A stretch of DNA of 59,225 nt from an uncultured Bacteroidales bacterium (GCA_905234655.1 CAJOJG010000019.1:1-59225), one strand, 5' to 3'; counted from the first letter of the stretch, positions 1 through 9,344 are shown. Program-made: numbers and translations. Notes: generated by a model not told the origin, from the sequence alone.

Positions 1-30
1 GTTTCAATTCCACTATGGTTCGATTAAAAT
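1..30 (-). CRISPR. Leader-proximal repeat of a type I-B CRISPR array (array runs off the left edge)
   Basis: The first 30 bases form one repeat unit; on the minus strand it ends in ATTGAAAC, the usual 8-nt 5' handle of type I crRNAs. Position beside cas2 and an AT-rich leader, and the type I-B operon upstream, support the call. The crRNA strand is therefore minus, transcribed leftward out of the window, co-directional with the cas genes. Only one repeat is visible, so repeat number and spacers cannot be given. The call rests on repeat form and context. Confidence 0.8.
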
Positions 31-238
31 CCTGCACCCGAAAGCCGCTATGTTGCGTTCGGGGCGGGACAAAGTTATAAAAAAAATCTGAGAAAAAAGT
101 CGATGTATAAAACGGGGAAAAGTGCCGTAGTTCGACAACTGACTATCATTCAGATCGTTAACCCTCAAAAATAGTCAAAAAAAATATAAAAAACAACTGA
201 AACTGCGCCGCAAAAATGGACATCGACAACAAGGAACA
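31..238 (-). promoter_or_regulatory. CRISPR leader with candidate pre-crRNA promoter
   Basis: This 208-base stretch between cas2 and the first repeat has no gene and many A/T runs. On the minus strand TAACTTTG (70-77) matches the Bacteroidetes -7 box TAnnTTTG and would start transcription about 30 nt before the first repeat; no clear -33 TTTG is present. Next to the repeat is a dyad, CCCGAA (37-42) with TTCGGG (58-63), enclosing CGC (46-48) and GCG (55-57), which could be a structural mark for spacer integration. The leader role follows from position; the dyad function is inference. Confidence 0.6.
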
Positions 239-502
239 TCATAGAAAATTGTCGGTGGTATTGCGCTCAACGCCTATAATGTGCTTATCCATAAACATTT
301 GCGAACGCGACGAAAATACAATTATGCTGTCTTCGTCGGGGTTCATAAATTCCTTAGCCGACGACTCCAACTGCTTTAACTGCAATTCCGTTATCTCGCC
401 CTCAAAAACCGAGTTCTGAATCCAGTTCAAATATTTGCGGCACAGTTTCAGCATTTTTGAAACCCGTTTCTCGCCAAAATCATAAACCAAAATTACGTAC
501 AT
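239..502 (-). CDS. cas2: CRISPR-associated endoribonuclease/integration protein Cas2
   Basis: The 87-residue protein begins MYVILVYDF, the first beta strand of the Cas2 ferredoxin-like fold with the conserved Asp8. Its length matches the family. Cas2 dimers bridge two Cas1 dimers in the complex that inserts new spacers at the leader end of the array. It is the last gene of the cas operon, 88 bases after cas1 and directly before the leader, so it lies next to the site where the complex acts. The ATG at 502 is the only start that keeps the N-terminal strand. Confidence 0.93.
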   Translation of the reverse strand: MYVILVYDFGEKRVSKMLKLCRKYLNWIQNSVFEGEITELQLKQLESSAKEFMNPDEDSIIVFSSRSQMFMDKHIIGVERNTTDNFL

Positions 503-590
503 TTTATTGTGTTTTAATCGTTTTTCACTATGTCAAAGAACCTTTTGTCAATGCATAATTGTTCTTCGCATTGTTAATTGTCAACTGTCA

Positions 591-1607
591 TCACCAGTAC
601 ATCTTGAACGGTTTGTACTCCTCGTCGCCGATAAGGTGCTTTATCAGTTTGTAACATTCGAGTTTTATCAGGTGTTTGTAGCTGACATTGCGGTTGAGCG
701 ACTTGTGCTTGAACGTCTCGTTGAACCTGTCTTCCATCGCCTGAACAAAAATTTTCTTTCCGGACGCATTCAGAAGGCAGCTGTTCAACTTGCGGTCGAA
801 GTGCTGCGGCTGAATCATTTTTTTGTTCAACACCTTGAAAATCACGCGGTCAACTATTATCGGCTTGAAAATTTCCGAAATGTCGAGGCTCAGCGAATAC
901 CTCCTGTCGCCCGGCGAGTGCAGGTAACTTATCGTGGGGTTCAACTGCGTCTGATGAATCGCCCTGAGGGTCTCCGTGTAGCACATCATGTTGCCGAACG
1001 AAATCAGGGCGTTGACCTCGTTTTGCGGCGGCTGCTTGGTGCGAAGTTCCATATTGAAGTCGTTGATAATCAAATCAAAAGCCTCATAATATGTCTGACG
1101 TATCATGCCCTCGGTTCCCATCAGTTCCTTCACGTCGTCGGTTTGCGGAATCAGAAGTGCCAACTCATTGATTTTGTCAATGGACTGCGCCAAATCCTTG
1201 CCGCGCGAATTATAGTAACCGAGGTTTTTGACCATGTTGTGAGCCGCGCCCTCGATAAATTTCCGGGCGATTTCGAGACGCTTTTTCTTGTTTTGGTACG
1301 CCGCAGTCTGCGCCAAAAGAAGGCGTCCGCTCAAAAGTCCGTCCCGTGGCATGAACGACCCTGTGTAATTCTCGTAATAGTCAAAGAAATGAACCGCTAT
1401 GTCCTTCTGTCCCAAGAAGTTGAAAAGCGCGCTGTTGGCCTTGAGGCTGCCGAACACGTATATGTCGCCCACCTGCTCAACGGGCAGGAATTTGGGTTTG
1501 CCGAGGGTTTCCTCGCCGTTTTCGTCCTCGGTTATCGCGGTGAATTTCAGAGTGTTGTCCTGACGCTCCATAATTCCCGGGTTAAAAAGATAGTAGGTCC
1601 TTTTCAT
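591..1607 (-). CDS. cas1: CRISPR-associated integrase Cas1 (type I-B)
   Basis: This 338-residue protein is the metal-dependent integrase of spacer acquisition. The three expected metal ligands are visible: Glu166 in GTEGMIRQTYY, His230 in YLHSPGDRR, and Asp242 in LSLDISEIF. Length and the N-terminal MKRTYYLFNPG stretch fit type I-B Cas1 proteins. Its start overlaps the cas4 stop by four bases (ATGA), so translation is likely coupled. It should form a Cas4-Cas1-Cas2 adaptation unit with its neighbours. Confidence 0.95.
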   Translation of the reverse strand: MKRTYYLFNPGIMERQDNTLKFTAITEDENGEETLGKPKFLPVEQVGDIYVFGSLKANSALFNFLGQKDIAVHFFDYYENYTGSFMPRDGLLSGRLLLAQTAAYQNKKKRLEIARKFIEGAAHNMVKNLGYYNSRGKDLAQSIDKINELALLIPQTDDVKELMGTEGMIRQTYYEAFDLIINDFNMELRTKQPPQNEVNALISFGNMMCYTETLRAIHQTQLNPTISYLHSPGDRRYSLSLDISEIFKPIIVDRVIFKVLNKKMIQPQHFDRKLNSCLLNASGKKIFVQAMEDRFNETFKHKSLNRNVSYKHLIKLECYKLIKHLIGDEEYKPFKMYW

Positions 1608-2122
1608 TCTTCGTCAAAATTTTCGTTAACAAAACACATGTCGCAATAACTGCAATTTTTGCAAAACCCCTTTTTCACGGCTTTCGGGCAGTGCTCGTCG
1701 TCGCAAATCTGTTCGATTTCAGCGCAGATTTTTTCGATTTGCTTGCGGTCGTCGTCAGAGAGGGACACTGTCTCGGCCTTGCGCATCGTGGGGTATTCCA
1801 AAACGCCCGAAACGCCTGATATTCCGTTCTTTTCAAAGACGTATATGTAGTATTTCAACTGCCAAGAGTGGGCTGCTTCGATCTTGTTGCTCTTTTTGAT
1901 TTCGTGGATTACCTTGTTTTTGGCGTCAAAAAAATCCACCTTGGCGCCGTCGATTTCCACCTCCTCGTATTTTTCGCTGCGCTTTGGGTAACTCGCCTCG
2001 TGGATGAACTTCCCCTCCGCCACAAGTTCGGAATTTTGCTCCATGTTTATACCATTGGCAAACAGCCAAAGTTTCCGCTTGCAGACCTGATGATAGTTGA
2101 AATGTGTGCCGGTGATTCTCAT
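1604..2122 (-). CDS. cas4: CRISPR-associated exonuclease Cas4 (RecB-type, 4Fe-4S)
   Basis: The 172-residue protein has the Cas4 layout: Cys14 (QVCKRKLWLF) near the N-terminus, a PD-(D/E)XK core (DFFD at 63-66, HEIKK with Glu74 and Lys76), a QLKYYIYVF helix, and a C-terminal Cys cluster (Cys154, Cys157, Cys160, also Cys163) that with Cys14 would hold a 4Fe-4S cluster. Cas4 trims and orients prespacers by PAM before Cas1-Cas2 integration. It overlaps cas1 by four bases and follows the DUF1016 nuclease gene after 19 bases, so two different PD-(D/E)XK nucleases are adjacent. Confidence 0.93.
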   Translation of the reverse strand: MRITGTHFNYHQVCKRKLWLFANGINMEQNSELVAEGKFIHEASYPKRSEKYEEVEIDGAKVDFFDAKNKVIHEIKKSNKIEAAHSWQLKYYIYVFEKNGISGVSGVLEYPTMRKAETVSLSDDDRKQIEKICAEIEQICDDEHCPKAVKKGFCKNCSYCDMCFVNENFDEE

Positions 2123-2141
2123 AGGTGTTTTTTACGATTTT

Positions 2142-3161
2142 TTATTTTATGTTTGTGTCTTCCAACAAAATAAGTTCCTGCATTTTTTTACGTAAGATGT
2201 TTTTGTCGGGAAGTTTGGTCGTGTATTCAGCAACCATCAAAGGCGAAAGTGTTCTGCTCAAAGCGTATTCCACCACTTCTTCGTCTTTGCTGGCACAAAG
2301 GATAAGGCCAACGCTCGGATTTTCATGTGGTTTCTTTACCTGACGGTCTAACGCCTCCAAATAAAAATCCATTTTTGAAACATATTCAGGTTTGAACTTG
2401 CCTATTTTCAATTCTATTGCCACAAGGCACTGCAATTCGCGGTGCATAAATAGCAAATCTATGTAAAAATCCTCTGCGCCCACCTGTACCCTGAATTCTT
2501 CTCCAACAAACGAGAAGTCCTTTCCGATTTCAAGCACGAATTTTTTCATATTTTTTATTAACGACTGACGAAAATCCTTTTCGCTGAACGTGTCAGGCAG
2601 ATTCAAGAACTCAATTACATACGAATCCAAAAACGGACTACCGTTGAATCCTTTTGAGGATTCAGGGGCAAGAGTTTGTTTCGATAGTATAAACCTTTCG
2701 TAATATCCGCTATCTATTTGGCGTTCCAATTCACGTTTAGAATAGCGTTCCTTGATTGCAAGTCGCATGTAGAACACACGCTCGTCGTCAGTTTTGCATC
2801 CCGAAAGAATAACAAGATGACTCGCCCACGACAATTGTGTCACCAATGGTGACACAATTTGGGAATTACAGTAGGTTTCATAAAACTGTTTCATACGGTA
2901 AAGTCCCCGACGGGTAAACCCCTTTAATTCTGGATGCTTATCATTTAAAAAGTCGGCTACTTTGTCGATATATTTGTTGCCGTAAGATGCTGATTTGCTG
3001 TTGTCGCTGAGGATGTGTCCAACGTTCCAATACATCAGCACCAACTCTTCATTCACTTTACGCAAAGCATTTGCTTTCGCATTTGCAATGACGTGCAAAA
3101 TATCGTCGAAACTATTTTCCACTGTTGAAATTATGTTGCTCTGCTCGTTAGTCATGGTCAT
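2142..3161 (-). CDS. DUF1016 (YhcG-like) PD-(D/E)XK nuclease inside the cas operon
   Basis: The 339-residue protein has an N-terminal helical DUF1016_N region (MYWNVGHILSD, then YGNKYIDKVADFL and FTRRGLYRMKQF, residues about 25-150) and a C-terminal nuclease fold with YIDLLF (Asp235) and AIELKIGKF (Glu250, Lys252), the family's PD-(D/E)XK residues. The family is found as solo genes and in defence settings; its substrate is not established here. The gene starts 6 bases after the cas3 stop and ends 19 bases before cas4, with no promoter seen in either gap, so it is almost surely on the cas transcript. It is not a standard type I-B gene. It may be cargo carried into the operon, or an accessory nuclease. 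Confidence 0.85.
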   Translation of the reverse strand: MTMTNEQSNIISTVENSFDDILHVIANAKANALRKVNEELVLMYWNVGHILSDNSKSASYGNKYIDKVADFLNDKHPELKGFTRRGLYRMKQFYETYCNSQIVSPLVTQLSWASHLVILSGCKTDDERVFYMRLAIKERYSKRELERQIDSGYYERFILSKQTLAPESSKGFNGSPFLDSYVIEFLNLPDTFSEKDFRQSLIKNMKKFVLEIGKDFSFVGEEFRVQVGAEDFYIDLLFMHRELQCLVAIELKIGKFKPEYVSKMDFYLEALDRQVKKPHENPSVGLILCASKDEEVVEYALSRTLSPLMVAEYTTKLPDKNILRKKMQELILLEDTNIK

Positions 3162-3167
3162 TCAATT

Positions 3168-5567
3168 TTATAATATACATTCCACTTTGTCCAAATCCAC
3201 TCCTTTTTCAAAAGAGTAACTAAATGAACTTATTTTGTATAAGTCAAAGTATGGTTCGCTTTCGGATAGCGGGGGTGTCTGACCTTTCTTTAAACGGACT
3301 TGAACTATGCGGTTTGCCATTTTCTTCAAATGATTTTCGATTTCTTTTTTCTTGGCTTTGATAATTGCAAAATCAACTTTTGGTCGCTGCCTTAGCGTTT
3401 CTACCAACTGATTTTGTTTCTCCAACAATTGCTCAAACATTGTATCGTCATCATTTTCTGCAACATAAAACCGTCGCTCTGTTCCATAAAATTCTTCGTC
3501 AATCAATTTGAATTTGCCAATTTTATCAAACATGCACGATTTGATGTCTGTCAAGAAATTGTCTTCAAGTTTTTTGCCATAATGGGCGAACAAAGTTTCG
3601 GATTGAATTTGGTCAAAAAACATTTTCTGAACCTCTAACAATGTATTTTCTTCATAATAATCCTTGACAAAAGATTGTGAAGTATAGTCAATCCAGACCT
3701 TGTCGTTTCCCCTGAAAATCAATTCATAACGAACTTTGTCGTTATTGACCAACCTGAATAAGACGACCTTGCCTTTTTGTGGCATTTTGCCGTTTCTATT
3801 GCAACGGCCTGCCGACTGTACAATGCTTGCGACAGTGGTAAAATCACGGTAAACAATGGGAAAATCAATGTCCACGCCAGCCTCTATAAGTTGAGTTGAT
3901 ATAACGATGACTTTTTCATTTGCAGCGAGTTTTTCTTTCGCAATTCTAATTTTTGCCTTTCTGTCGTCTGGCGTAAAATGCGTATTCAATAGGATTAATG
4001 AGCCGTCAAAAATGTCCGACAAAAGATTGTAAGCCTCTTTTGTGTCGTCTATTGTGTTAAGTATCAGCAAAACAGATTCGTCTTCATCGACAACCATGTC
4101 AATTAACGAATGAATGTCGATAAAATCTGTTTTATAATCGATAAAATATCTGTTAAACAAGTCGTGGTCGAAATAACTAAGCGGCAACAGAGAAACGGGT
4201 TTCTCATAGTCTGCAAAAAAAGACCTGATATTGTCGTCATAATCAGGCGGTTCGAAATTTGGCTGTGTCGCTGTGGAAATCACGGCATAACTACCAAACA
4301 TTTCGCAAAACTTTGTCAAGTATGCGACAAAAAATCCGTATAACCTCGGCGGCAACGCTTGTATTTCGTCCAACAAGAAAATGCAGTTGGAAAAATTAGG
4401 AAGTTTTTGCAAGACAGAATTGCTGTTGCTCAAAAGTGTCTCGAAAAACCTTACAAAAGTGGTAATAATCAATGGATATGAGAATGTAGTCTCCTTGAAG
4501 TCCAAGGCGTTTAAACTCTCAATCTTTTCTTCGTCTGAAACGGATTCCAATTCGTTTTGAATCTCGTCGAAACGCGGATTGACAGATTTGGAATCAATGC
4601 GTTGAATATACCTTTCGCAACCCTTGAAAATATCTAAAACAACATTCTCCACTTGTTCCGTAATGGAAAGAAAAGGCAACGCATATATGATTCTTTTTGC
4701 ACCCTTGTGTCGGATAACTTCCGAAGCCAACGACAAGAGCATCAGCGTTTTGCCTGAACCTGTGGGACTTGTCAATTCAAAAACTCTCTTGCCCTTTGCC
4801 AGTCCGCCGGTGATATTTTCGTCGGCGTTGATGCGAATTTTTGTCCGCAACTTGTTCAACTGAGAATTTTGCTGTAATTGCGACAAATACGCATCAAGTT
4901 TTTCGCAGAATATTCTTGAAAACTCCGCTACGTCACTTTTGCCGTCGTCAACAAAAGAATCAAATTGGGCGGCATCCGCCTTGTCTGCCTGAATCAAATT
5001 TGCAAACGCCGACTGTAATTCCAAAAAGAACGGCAAAGGATTAGCATTGTTTTTGGGACTGAACGACAATCTTTCCTGAAAACATAGCTGCGCTCTTTTG
5101 TTTCTCACAATTGCATTAAAATCAGGAACTTGATAAAAAAGATTGACATAATCTGCAACCGGCAAATCGTTGTTTCCCAAAAAAGAAAACATATCCTTAA
5201 TTTCGTTCCTCGACAAAATATAGGCGTCGTTTCCCGACGGGCAAAAATCGGGAAGATTGCCATGGTGTTTGGCTATTAAAACAATAAGTCCGATGACATC
5301 GTTATGCGACAACTTGTTTTTGTTGTCCTTCAATATCATACAATAAAATGCGTATGCCGACAGCAGCGAATGATTAGAATATCCTTTGGGCGATTTGCCC
5401 GACAATTTAGCCTGAAAATTCGGGTTCATTTTTCCCAAATCGTGAAACACGGCAACCATCTCCGCAAACTTGGAATTGGTCTGCGCGTTTACATTCCTGA
5501 CAACCACTTTGACATGCTCTATCAACGTCTTGTCAGGGTGCGATTTGTATGAACTTATATCAGACAT
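3168..5567 (-). CDS. cas3: CRISPR-associated helicase/nuclease Cas3 (HD plus DExH)
   Basis: This 799-residue protein joins an N-terminal HD nuclease (His42-Asp43 in VFHDLGK, His66 in NHSLL, His101-His102 in AKHHGNLP) to a superfamily 2 helicase: Walker A TSPTGSGKT (about 267-274), DEIQ box in LLDEIQALPP, motif III STATQP, and motif VI QSAGRCNRNG. All key residues look intact. Cas3 is recruited by the target-bound Cascade complex and degrades the displaced strand. It overlaps cas5 by 13 bases, which points to coupled translation with the effector genes. Confidence 0.96.
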   Translation of the reverse strand: MSDISSYKSHPDKTLIEHVKVVVRNVNAQTNSKFAEMVAVFHDLGKMNPNFQAKLSGKSPKGYSNHSLLSAYAFYCMILKDNKNKLSHNDVIGLIVLIAKHHGNLPDFCPSGNDAYILSRNEIKDMFSFLGNNDLPVADYVNLFYQVPDFNAIVRNKRAQLCFQERLSFSPKNNANPLPFFLELQSAFANLIQADKADAAQFDSFVDDGKSDVAEFSRIFCEKLDAYLSQLQQNSQLNKLRTKIRINADENITGGLAKGKRVFELTSPTGSGKTLMLLSLASEVIRHKGAKRIIYALPFLSITEQVENVVLDIFKGCERYIQRIDSKSVNPRFDEIQNELESVSDEEKIESLNALDFKETTFSYPLIITTFVRFFETLLSNSNSVLQKLPNFSNCIFLLDEIQALPPRLYGFFVAYLTKFCEMFGSYAVISTATQPNFEPPDYDDNIRSFFADYEKPVSLLPLSYFDHDLFNRYFIDYKTDFIDIHSLIDMVVDEDESVLLILNTIDDTKEAYNLLSDIFDGSLILLNTHFTPDDRKAKIRIAKEKLAANEKVIVISTQLIEAGVDIDFPIVYRDFTTVASIVQSAGRCNRNGKMPQKGKVVLFRLVNNDKVRYELIFRGNDKVWIDYTSQSFVKDYYEENTLLEVQKMFFDQIQSETLFAHYGKKLEDNFLTDIKSCMFDKIGKFKLIDEEFYGTERRFYVAENDDDTMFEQLLEKQNQLVETLRQRPKVDFAIIKAKKKEIENHLKKMANRIVQVRLKKGQTPPLSESEPYFDLYKISSFSYSFEKGVDLDKVECIL

Positions 5568-6259
5568 AGTTTTTCCGTTTTAGAACCGTCAGAATATTCA
5601 TAAAACTTGCCTTCTACTACAATGCTGTTAGGGAAATCAGGGTAAATTATGTTGACATATTTCTCGGGAAGATTCCAAAAATCATCGTTTTGAAATGTCG
5701 GCATTTTGTCGAAACCGATTCTGAACATTCCGGAAACTTGTGGCTTGTAACCCGCCGTAACAAAACCGCTGGTTTCAAATTCACCGTCCTGTTCGTTGGA
5801 AAACTCGCCGACAGAAACAAATGTCAATTCAGCCGGACAATTGTGCCAACCTAAAACCGGTGGATAAACAGCGTTTCCGTTCTTGATGGAATCGACAAAA
5901 AGGTCAAATATTTTTTCTGTGCGGTTGTTTTTTAACGCCACCCACACCGCAAAGGCCGGCTCGCGCAAAAACTCGAAATATTTTGGCGTACCCGCCGCCG
6001 TCGGATTGATGGCGGTATGGCTCGTGAATCCCCATGAAATCTTTTTTACCGGATGCAACAATTTCACGCCGTAAAGCAAATCTTCCGAAAGTTGCGGAAA
6101 CAATGATTTCATCTCCATGCGCTCTACGCCCAAAACCGCTCCAATCATTCCAATCAGGGCGGTTTTGGTTATCAAGTCGTGCGTGAGCGGATTGTTGTTG
6201 GTCTCCGGACGTTTGAAATGTCCCCAGTTACCTGATATGTCCAACTGAAAACCTTTCAT
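5555..6259 (-). CDS. cas5: Cascade subunit Cas5 (type I-B)
   Basis: The 234-residue protein opens with a RAMP-type strand (MKGFQLDISGNWGHFKRPET) and contains TKTALIGMIGAVLG, typical of Cas5b. Cas5 caps the 5' handle of the crRNA and contacts Cas8 in the type I-B Cascade. It overlaps cas7 by four bases (ATGA) and cas3 by 13. No frameshift or missing region is evident. Confidence 0.93.
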   Translation of the reverse strand: MKGFQLDISGNWGHFKRPETNNNPLTHDLITKTALIGMIGAVLGVERMEMKSLFPQLSEDLLYGVKLLHPVKKISWGFTSHTAINPTAAGTPKYFEFLREPAFAVWVALKNNRTEKIFDLFVDSIKNGNAVYPPVLGWHNCPAELTFVSVGEFSNEQDGEFETSGFVTAGYKPQVSGMFRIGFDKMPTFQNDDFWNLPEKYVNIIYPDFPNSIVVEGKFYEYSDGSKTEKLCLI

Positions 6260-7215
6260 AGTGTCATTTTCTCAAATTTTTTACAATCTTTGAATGAACT
6301 TTCAATTTCGGGGATTTCCGTGTAGAAAAATACTTTTGCGATACGCTCGTCTTTCTCCAAATCAGTCAGTTTGGTGAAATCAAATTCGTAGTCGTCCATA
6401 CTGCGGATTGTTTCTCCTTTCTTCTCGGGTTTGGGTTTGATAGAAATCAGTCTGTCTGTGCCATAGATTTTCTTGTTGGGTTCGGCATAGACGATTTCCA
6501 GCAACAGAACAGAGTTTTGTCCAACCTTGCTGCGCGAGAACGAACTGCCTTCGCCGCTCGTGCCGTACCACAGGCCTTCGTACATCAGGTTCAAATCTTC
6601 GGGTGTAAGTCCGGTAGTTTCAGCAACTTTGGGATTGACCCAGCCGTGAATCTGCATTATCGAGTAAGGCACGAGGGTTGTTGTGCCGATAGAACCTTGT
6701 GCGTTGTTTGCGTTGGAAGTGAAATGTGTTGTATTTTGGTGCATCCTCAAATCAACCTCGTTGAGCGACGGATTCAACAATGCGAATTGTACTGGACCAG
6801 TGAACTGAACATGACCGTTAGTAAAATTCGTTTCACCAAATTTCACCTTGTCATCAAGAGTCGAAATGCCGCCGAACAATCTCACGTCAATTTGCTGTTT
6901 GAGAACTTCACCAATGTCAGTTGCTTTTTGACCCTCGGGCTGATGCTCGGCAAGCCATTTCAAAACGGTTTTTGAATCGGTTTTGCCTGCGCCGGTCTTT
7001 TCGCTGACGTAGATGGAAAGTTTTTTTACATCTTCCAAATACGTTCTGATGAAACGCTTGATTCTCACGTCGCTGACAAGGATTTTCTTTGTCTCCTCGT
7101 CGTATCTCTGTTCTCCTGTGAACGGGTCGCCGTTGGGGATGTTGTACGAGGTTTCGTACAAGAACAGGATTTCTGATTTGTTCACTCCCTGATTTGTGTC
7201 GTGCTCATTTCTCAT
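6256..7215 (-). CDS. cas7: Cascade backbone subunit Cas7 (Csh2 type)
   Basis: This 319-residue protein is the repeated backbone subunit that coats the crRNA spacer. N-terminal FLYETSYNIPNGDPFTGEQR followed by DVRIKRFIRTYL, plus GPVQFALLNPSLNEVD and the central SIGTTTLVPYSIMQ segment, are features of Cas7/Csh2 proteins of type I-B. It overlaps cas8b by 11 bases and cas5 by 4, so the effector genes form a tightly packed unit. Confidence 0.94.
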   Translation of the reverse strand: MRNEHDTNQGVNKSEILFLYETSYNIPNGDPFTGEQRYDEETKKILVSDVRIKRFIRTYLEDVKKLSIYVSEKTGAGKTDSKTVLKWLAEHQPEGQKATDIGEVLKQQIDVRLFGGISTLDDKVKFGETNFTNGHVQFTGPVQFALLNPSLNEVDLRMHQNTTHFTSNANNAQGSIGTTTLVPYSIMQIHGWVNPKVAETTGLTPEDLNLMYEGLWYGTSGEGSSFSRSKVGQNSVLLLEIVYAEPNKKIYGTDRLISIKPKPEKKGETIRSMDDYEFDFTKLTDLEKDERIAKVFFYTEIPEIESSFKDCKKFEKMTL

Positions 7216-9289
7216 TATCGTTCTCTTTTAATGATTCAACAACTTCTGATATTTTATCGAATTGACTGCGGAAATCTTCTGCACCCTCATAGGTTTTCAA
7301 TATTTTTTCAAGGCGTTTTTTCAAATCCTTTTTTGACACTTTTGGCTCGTTTTTGAAGTAACCCTCGAAAAAGCCAAATGCAAGATGCTCCTTGTCGTAT
7401 TCAGACAAAGGAAGATTGGCCAATTCGTTACATACTTCTGCACAGGCTTCGTAATACGCCTTTTCGTGCATAGTCAGTTTTTGACAAATGTCGTTCACAA
7501 ACTTAATGCAATCGTCCTTGGTCGTAATGCGGCGAGTCAACATTCCGACATACGATTTTTGGAAAGAAGCAATCGCATTGTTCAACGGTTTAGACATTTG
7601 TCCCAATTTAAAACCTAACTTGTAACTTGTCGTCTCTGTCAGTTCCATATACTTATCGGTTTTAGAATTTTGAATACCATACAAAAATTTCAAATCGTAT
7701 TTCAAAATTACGAATTTGTTATCATCAGAGCGAATAGAACTTTCAACATTTTGAATAAACGCCGGTAGCAATACATCGTCGCTGAAGTAGTTGTCGAGAT
7801 AAATTTGAGTCAACACTTTCAACAAGTGCGACTGATATTTGGGATTCTCGACAATTCTCACTTTTTTGGTTTTCTCGTCATAAAACGGATTACCCAAAAT
7901 GTTTAAAAATGAATATTCAATTGCCAACGGAAACAAATCTTTTTCTGTCTTAATCTCCTTTCTCCGCTCTTGATAAACTTTATGCGCAATTTCTGCAATA
8001 CGCTCGTTAGTCTGCCGTAGTTTGCTTTTTTCGATGCCCGAGATTTCTACCAAATCAGAATCGGGTGATGTCATACCGCCCTTTTTGCAAAGAATCAAGT
8101 CAAACACTGTTATATCGTTGTTTTCCGAAAAAGCGAAGTCAAACAAACTATTACTATACTCGTTTGAATCAACGATGGCTGTTTCGTTGTTCTTTTCCAA
8201 AAATTCTGTGTAATCTTCCTCTGTAAGATTGTCGCCAGAAGGCAAAACTATTAGTTTGACATCAGTTTTGTAGAGTGATTTACCCTTTGAAGTATAACTT
8301 GCAGCATAAAACAAACTACTTATTTCTTCGTCGGTAAAAGATTTGGCTTTATTCTTTCCTTTCAAAGAAAAATTTGGAAACTGAATGTCGTTTTTAGTAT
8401 CTCCTGAACATAAATTCTTATACAAGGATTTTTTCAAAACCAAACCGCCTTCTTTGGATTCCTCAACAAACTCTTCTGTCATTTTTGCTGATACAGCATT
8501 GAAACAATCCCTAAACTCGTACCAATGTCTGCCGTTGTAGTCGAAGTGAATAAAGATTCTGTAATCAGGCATTTCAAAAATGTTCTTTCGTTCTAATATA
8601 TCATCTTCTGGATACGACGAAATCTTCAATTTTGAAAGGCTTTGTTTGCTTATCTTCTTAAAATTATTCTTGACAGAAAGGTCATAGAGTTGCTCCTCAT
8701 TACTTAAAAAATCAATGAAAGGAACACTAATCTTGTTGTCAAAATAATATTCTACTGCCGAACCATACTTTAAAATTGTTTCAATATTGGCAATGCTCTT
8801 CGACATCTGAATCCTTATGCGTTCCAAATCCGCGACTCTGTTATCAGAATTGTTATAAAGCGACATCACTTTATTCTTTTGAATGATACTGTTGTAATCG
8901 GCTTTTCCCCTTTCGAAAGAACCGCTTTGGTACGCTTTTGAATTATTTGGATTTGGCAATCTGTAATATCCTTTCTCTAAAACGACGGGGACTGAATTTT
9001 TTACAGAACCTACACTTTCATAGAAAATGTCACCATAAATATACTTGACAAGACCATCGCTGTCAGAGGTTTTAAAAGTAAGATAATACAGTTTATTCCT
9101 TTGATTTTCAGGAATAATAGAAACGCTGTTGAAATCAATAGAAAAATCATCGCCGACCTTGAAAGACAAACACAGAGGATAATTGCCCTTTTTGTCTTTC
9201 GGACATGGTTGCACATACTTAAAGTGTTTCAGACTATTATCCGAATCTCTAAGCACACTTCCTATCTTTAATACAGTGTCTAAACTCAT
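7205..9289 (-). CDS. cas8b: Cascade large subunit Cas8b (Csh1/TM1802-like)
   Basis: The 694-residue protein occupies the large-subunit position before cas7 and has the length and Lys/Asp/Ser-rich composition of Cas8b (Csh1/TM1802) proteins. Cas8b recognises the PAM and helps recruit Cas3. Sequence motifs in this family are weak, so the assignment relies on position and on the Csh2-type Cas7 next to it. A matched promoter lies 24 bases upstream, and the ATG at 9289 is the first start after it. Its C-terminal part (about 560-690) is helical and may serve as the small subunit, since no separate cas11 gene is seen. Confidence 0.85.
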   Translation of the reverse strand: MSLDTVLKIGSVLRDSDNSLKHFKYVQPCPKDKKGNYPLCLSFKVGDDFSIDFNSVSIIPENQRNKLYYLTFKTSDSDGLVKYIYGDIFYESVGSVKNSVPVVLEKGYYRLPNPNNSKAYQSGSFERGKADYNSIIQKNKVMSLYNNSDNRVADLERIRIQMSKSIANIETILKYGSAVEYYFDNKISVPFIDFLSNEEQLYDLSVKNNFKKISKQSLSKLKISSYPEDDILERKNIFEMPDYRIFIHFDYNGRHWYEFRDCFNAVSAKMTEEFVEESKEGGLVLKKSLYKNLCSGDTKNDIQFPNFSLKGKNKAKSFTDEEISSLFYAASYTSKGKSLYKTDVKLIVLPSGDNLTEEDYTEFLEKNNETAIVDSNEYSNSLFDFAFSENNDITVFDLILCKKGGMTSPDSDLVEISGIEKSKLRQTNERIAEIAHKVYQERRKEIKTEKDLFPLAIEYSFLNILGNPFYDEKTKKVRIVENPKYQSHLLKVLTQIYLDNYFSDDVLLPAFIQNVESSIRSDDNKFVILKYDLKFLYGIQNSKTDKYMELTETTSYKLGFKLGQMSKPLNNAIASFQKSYVGMLTRRITTKDDCIKFVNDICQKLTMHEKAYYEACAEVCNELANLPLSEYDKEHLAFGFFEGYFKNEPKVSKKDLKKRLEKILKTYEGAEDFRSQFDKISEVVESLKENDNEK

Positions 9290-9313
9290 TGTCGTTTCTT
9301 ATTAATTCCGTTC

Positions 9314-9344
9314 CAAAGGTACAAACAATTTATTAACAAACAAA
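9314..9344 (-). promoter_or_regulatory. Promoter of the cas8b-to-cas2 operon
   Basis: In the 74-base gap between cas6 and cas8b the minus strand reads TTTG (9341-9344), 19 bases, then TACCTTTG (9314-9321). Both elements and the spacing match the Bacteroidetes sigma consensus exactly. Effector and adaptation genes can therefore be transcribed apart from cas6. Confidence 0.75.

Noticed and set aside
507..1649. 380-codon plus-strand open frame antisense to cas1
   Set aside because: cas1 has all metal ligands and operon context. The antisense frame is a shadow.
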